Shown piece after piece: positions 18,649 to 20,989 of a stretch of DNA of 20,989 bases (its first letter is position 1; each line of letters opens with the position of its first letter). The notes under the pieces are model-generated. The model searched no databases. It saw nothing but the letters and a program-made list of their open reading frames with translations, and was not told where the DNA came from. Both the position numbers and the translations under genes were made by a program. This DNA comes from a virus. Where the stretch lies: positions 1 through 20,989 of the IMG/VR virus record IMGVR_UViG_3300031251_000376. One strand, 5' to 3'.

Positions 18649-19192
18649 CAAATTGCTGGGGGAGCAATTGAAGGGCCACTGAGTTAAGTCCTTTCGAATC
18701 AGTAAACTGGTCTTCGCTATTTGTTCGGCGAAAGCGATTCTCACTCGATCATTGCAATTATTGCAGGAGGGTCACCCTCCGCTTGCACCATTGACGGTCG
18801 TCTGTGGTGCAAACATGTTGTGCTGAATCATCGAGTTACAGCGAAATACGTAAAATCATATCGAATATGGCTTTCTGTATCGCCGAAATGTTCGAAATGT
18901 TCGAAATGACTGTCAAAAAGTTTGGCCATAAGATTGCCTGATCGATGCGCTCTCAAGGCTCGTGTGGCACACAGGCTTGCAAACGCTCTGTTATCAGTGC
19001 TTTAGAGCGACTTACGCGCGTTGTCAATTGGGTTGCGGTCTCAGACCGCGTCACGCGTCGATGTCTGCTCTACTGGGCATAAGAGGTTTGATTGCCCTTG
19101 CTTTTTATTATGTGTTCAGTAAGTCTTGTGTTATCAACACATTCAGTTGTTTCTCTTGATGCTGAAACATATGAAGGATTCGGAAGGTTCGA
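18649..19192. promoter_or_regulatory. Palindrome-rich control region upstream of the minus-strand unit
   Basis: No gene accepted. Directly visible: AATTGCT-GGGGG-AGCAATT (18651-18669), TGCAATTATTGCA (18753-18765) beside GGAGGGTCACCCTCC (18766-18780), TTGCACCA/TGGTGCAA (18783-18812), a 9-bp tandem GAAATGTTC (18885-18908), GCGGTCT-C-AGACCGC (19035-19049) and TGTGTT-ATC-AACACA (19127-19141). A minus-strand TTGACA lies at 18918-18913. The minus-strand genes begin just to the left, so promoters and operators for them are expected here. Individual promoter boxes could not be fixed with confidence. Confidence 0.5.
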
Positions 19193-19528
19193 TCAGGACG
19201 CTGTCACGTCGATGAGTTTGATTCGCTTTGTGCGAGACCAAGGTCTTGAGATTGATATACTTAGACCGTTTGATTCGCTCACAGGCAGGTCTTCAATAAA
19301 CTTGAGCAGATCAGGAGTTGGTTTGAACCACTCCGCATGCGACCAAGAGGCAGCGAATTTTCTATGTATCAGCGTCTCGTCTGCTGGTTTTCCTTCTATA
19401 GTCTTGAGAACAATCAGTTTATCAGGAGAGCAGGCTTGAAGGGCTTTCAGGCGTTCGTCTACACGCCAGCCTAATGTGTGGCCGATTTTGATGTTGCCTG
19501 TCTGCGTGCCTTGGATGAAATATATCAT
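19193..19528 (-). CDS. GIY-YIG family nuclease (T5orf172/MUG113-like)
   Basis: A 111-residue protein starting MIYFIQGTQTGNIKIGHTLG, followed by a helix with RVDERLKALQACSPDKLIVL, then KTIEGKPADETLIHRKFAAS and HAEWFKPTPDLLKFIEDL. The YFIQ...G.IKIG start, ExxLHxKF-like helix and GEWFKPT-like end are the marks of the T5orf172/MUG113 branch of GIY-YIG domains, with the second half-motif IKIG in place of YIG. It is likely a nuclease or a DNA-binding relative; homing or regulatory use are both possible. It is isolated in the control region. Base composition and codon use (ATA, AGA) differ from the virion genes, which suggests separate acquisition. Confidence 0.82.
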   Translation of the reverse strand: MIYFIQGTQTGNIKIGHTLGWRVDERLKALQACSPDKLIVLKTIEGKPADETLIHRKFAASWSHAEWFKPTPDLLKFIEDLPVSESNGLSISISRPWSRTKRIKLIDVTAS

Positions 19529-19627
19529 TCCAGATCAGATGCTGCGAGCGTTGGTTTGGTTGTTCGACATCAGAAGCTAATAGCCGAACAGCACAACACG
19601 CTAACGAGCGCGCGTGACGCAGCCAGT

Positions 19628-19648
19628 TTGTCAACATATAAGTTGACT
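19628..19648. repeat. 21-bp palindromic direct repeat, copy 1
   Basis: Core GTCAAC-ATATAA-GTTGAC (19630-19647), a perfect 6-bp inverted repeat with a 6-bp AT spacer. Identical to copy 2. Confidence 0.8.
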
Positions 19649-19660
19649 ATTATCAGTGAG

Positions 19661-19681
19661 TTGTCAACATATAAGTTGACT
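19661..19681. repeat. 21-bp palindromic direct repeat, copy 2
   Basis: Same core at 19663-19680. The copies are 33 bp apart centre to centre, about three helical turns, so bound dimers would lie on the same DNA face. Confidence 0.8.
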
Positions 19682-19891
19682 TTTCCGCAGATTGTGCGTC
19701 GATTAGAAGGGTTATTCTACGCAACTGTCAGGCTCGTGCCGTCCGACTCGCTGGTTCATTCGCTGGTTGCGAATAGCGAATGCGTTACGACGAACGGCTG
19801 CGCCCGGCCTACGGCACGTCGAGACGCAAGGCTTGCTATACAGTTTGCTATGTTGTCTAACCCAGCGCGATATGTTGTCTAAGGTTGGCGT

Positions 19892-20195
19892 GATTTGCTG
19901 TCACCAAACACAAAGTGTGTAAAAAATACCGTCACCAAACGTTGGTGACACCACGATTTGCTGTCACCATTTATGCCGTATGCGGGTCAAATGAAGTGTG
20001 CCTTAATCCTTATCTCACACGAATATCAGTCATATTGTTGATAAATAAGGACTTAGCTAATATGTATTTACCTTATGTAAGCTTAACTCTTCTCCGTTTG
20101 TTGCCCCTTCGAAGCCCATTTTTTGGTGACACCAGAGCTAAGTGCTGTGTTTTGTTCATACTAATGCTGTCACCACTATTTTGCTGTCACCAAAC
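19892..20195. repeat. GTCACCA iteron cluster
   Basis: Direct cores start at 19900, 19931, 19963, 20169 and 20186; inverted TGGTGAC cores lie at 19943-19949 and 20124-20130. Two copies share the longer GATTTGCTGTCACCA (19892-19906 and 19955-19969), and two share TTGCTGTCACCAAAC (19895-19909 and 20181-20195). GTCACCAA-ACG-TTGGTGAC forms an inverted pair at 19931-19949. Confidence 0.8.
20035..20063 (+). promoter_or_regulatory. Weak candidate plus-strand promoter
   Basis: TTGTTG, a 17-bp spacer, then TAATAT, in the AT-rich part between iterons. Both boxes deviate from the sigma-70 consensus, so this is only a candidate for the divergent plus-strand unit. Confidence 0.3.
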
Positions 20196-20212
20196 CGAAT
20201 GTGCTTGACACT

Positions 20213-20281
20213 ATGTCCTCGACCTGCATGCACTACCCCTTCGACACCAAGAACAAGCGCAGCATTGGGCGCGCGAAGTAA
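20213..20281 (+). CDS. Possible 22-residue peptide
   Basis: MSSTCMHYPFDTKNKRSIGR AK, with codons that almost all end in G or C like the following plus-strand genes, which argues for coding use. There is no ribosome site before the ATG. It lies directly after the iteron cluster and before the first copy of the GTAC-type repeat. Confidence 0.3.
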   Translation: MSSTCMHYPFDTKNKRSIGRAK

Positions 20282-20283
20282 AT

Positions 20284-20304
20284 TCAGTACCAAAGTACTA
20301 TTGC
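20284..20304 (+). repeat. TCAGTACC-type repeat, copy 1
   Basis: TCAGTACCAAAGTACTATTG, containing the perfect inverted repeat AGTAC-CAAA-GTACT. A near-identical copy lies at 20477-20497; each stands ahead of one small plus-strand gene. Confidence 0.65.
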
Positions 20305-20379
20305 ATGCCCGGCAGAGAGGCGTATCATTGGCTCATGGACATCTTCCACATCCGAATCGTCAAGCTCATGGAGGATATA

Positions 20380-20469
20380 ATGGATTGGTTCACTGCACTC
20401 GTAATCTCGATGCTGTTTATGTTCGTGCTCGACTTGACGTGGAACGACATTCGCTCTTGGTTCGACTAG
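20380..20469 (+). CDS. Tiny single-pass membrane protein
   Basis: A 29-residue frame read from ATG 20380 with GGAGG 6 nt upstream: MDWFTALVISMLFMFVLDLT then WNDIRSWFD. Residues 5-20 form one membrane helix and the tail is amphipathic and acidic. An in-frame extension to ATG 20305 would give 54 residues (MPGREAYHWLMDIFHIRIVK and on), but that ATG lacks a ribosome site. Function unknown; small phage membrane proteins of this kind often modify host envelope processes. Confidence 0.6.
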   Translation: MDWFTALVISMLFMFVLDLTWNDIRSWFD

Positions 20470-20476
20470 TACGAAA

Positions 20477-20497
20477 TCAGTACCGAAGTACCATTGC
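20477..20497 (+). repeat. TCAGTACC-type repeat, copy 2
   Basis: TCAGTACCGAAGTACCATTG, differing from copy 1 at two positions and again with AGTAC/GTAC arms. It stands 42 bases ahead of the start of the 135-residue gene. Confidence 0.65.
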
Positions 20498-20538
20498 ACC
20501 GAGTTCTGGAGTGTGAGAGGATGCAAGTGGAGGCAATC

Positions 20539-20946
20539 ATGACGAAACAATACAGCATTCTCACGATGGGCCAGACGTACCGCATAATCGAGTCCGAGGA
20601 CGGCACCCAATGGCGTCCGCGTCAGGTCCACGGTTATGAGCAGCCCACGTTCGCTACGCTCGCCGAGGCAGACCGCGCAGTCGTCCGCTTGCGTAAGCGC
20701 GAATTGCCAGCACGTCGCCGGGCAGTCAATGAAGCACTCCACACGATTAGCCAAATATACTGGAACACGAAGTCGGGCGCATTCGAGGCAATCGCGAACG
20801 CCCTAACCCTCCATGGCTTCGAAGTACTTCCTAGCATGACAGGACTGGACCGCATTAACGCGCCAGTCGGCGATGGCTTGTTTCTCACACTCAACATTTA
20901 TCGCATGGAATCTGGTAGCTACGAAGTTGTCGCGTACGTCAACTAA
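20539..20946 (+). CDS. Hypothetical protein of the plus-strand unit
   Basis: A 135-residue protein starting MTKQYSILTMGQTYRIIESE. GGAGG sits 6 nt before this ATG, so it is chosen over earlier in-frame starts. The first 40 residues look like beta strands with a WRPRQVHGYE turn, residues 43-80 are a basic helix (LAEADRAVVRLRKRELPARR), and the rest mixes helix and strands (FEAIANALTLHGFEVLPSM, LFLTLNIYRMESGSYEVVAY). No family is recognised. Codon use is rich in G/C-ending codons. Confidence 0.75.
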   Translation: MTKQYSILTMGQTYRIIESEDGTQWRPRQVHGYEQPTFATLAEADRAVVRLRKRELPARRRAVNEALHTISQIYWNTKSGAFEAIANALTLHGFEVLPSMTGLDRINAPVGDGLFLTLNIYRMESGSYEVVAYVN

Positions 20947-20959
20947 AAAGGAGATCGTC

Positions 20960-20989
20960 ATGAAACTACTCACGAAAGAGATCAAGAAA
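20960..20989 (+). CDS. Start of a DUF2958-like gene, cut by window edge
   Basis: Only ten codons are present: MKLLTKEIKK. AAGGAG lies 7 nt before the ATG. MKLLTKE-x-x-K is the usual beginning of DUF2958 proteins, common on phages and plasmids with unknown role. The assignment rests on these few residues and on being 13 nt after the upstream stop. Confidence 0.5.
   Translation, partial: MKLLTKEIKK

Larger units (their letters stand above)
19529..20212. promoter_or_regulatory. Iteron-like control region / candidate origin
   Basis: No gene accepted in 684 nt. It contains two copies of a 21-bp unit with palindromic core GTCAACATATAAGTTGAC, two copies of TATGTTGTCTAA (19849-19860 and 19871-19882), paired TCGCTGGTT repeats (19748-19756 and 19760-19768), and seven copies of a GTCACCA core on both strands (19900-20192) around an AT-rich stretch (about 20030-20110). 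Clustered iterons beside an AT-rich segment are the layout of many replication origins, and also of multi-site operators. It lies at the point where minus-strand and plus-strand units diverge. Confidence 0.5.

Noticed and set aside
19478-19882. Plus-strand 134-residue frame
   Set aside because: It overlaps the GIY-YIG gene, contains LSTYKLT twice only because of the palindromic repeats, and has no ribosome site.
20284-20754. Minus-strand 156-residue frame
   Set aside because: Shadow of the plus-strand genes, which have good ribosome sites and coding-like codon use.

Overview
The window looks like part of a tailed double-stranded DNA phage (Caudoviricetes) or a close prophage relative. It carries an adjacent large terminase, portal and major capsid block, many very small tightly packed reading frames, and a long tRNA array with homing-type nucleases in it. 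No host-like metabolic gene is visible. The host cannot be named from the sequence alone. The products are bacterial in style: Shine-Dalgarno sites, CCA-encoding tRNAs and a Sec-type signal peptide.

Layout. (1) 1-8997, minus strand: virion assembly genes. Read in the direction of transcription they are several small proteins, a predicted secreted trypsin-like serine protease, a small Ala/Pro/Lys-rich protein, large terminase, portal, a small protein with a repeated NVFGIH motif, a scaffold-like protein and a major capsid protein cut by the window edge. (2) 9008-10530, minus: a coiled-coil plus membrane-segment protein, two probable virion-surface proteins and a tiny Cys-rich frame. (3) 10564-17340, minus: an endonuclease VII-type gene, then 32 tRNA genes interleaved with small proteins, an HNH nuclease and structured non-coding spacers. 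If the CAU tRNA is methionine-accepting, the array covers all 20 amino acids. Three tRNAs whose anticodons (GUU, CAU, UAU) belong to class I isotypes carry long class II-like variable arms. One Ala tRNA has lost its T-loop consensus, and nine tRNAs have unpaired bases in the middle of the acceptor stem. A stretch of about 675 nt at 16170-16845 is non-coding and packed with hairpins; it is the best candidate for a large ornate RNA. (4) 17341-18648, minus: a cascade of tiny overlapping genes that leads into the array. (5) 18649-20212: a palindrome- and repeat-rich control region holding one GIY-YIG (T5orf172-like) gene, two copies of a 21-bp palindromic repeat and seven copies of a GTCACCA core. 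It is a candidate replication origin and/or divergent control region. (6) 20213-20989, plus strand: small genes of the opposite transcription unit, ending in a cut gene whose first residues resemble DUF2958 proteins.

The minus-strand genes read from the control region at about 18.7 kb leftward through tRNAs into packaging and capsid genes. This suggests one long late or middle transcription unit, with the plus-strand unit diverging on the other side of the control region. All function assignments come from reading motifs by eye; no database search was made.
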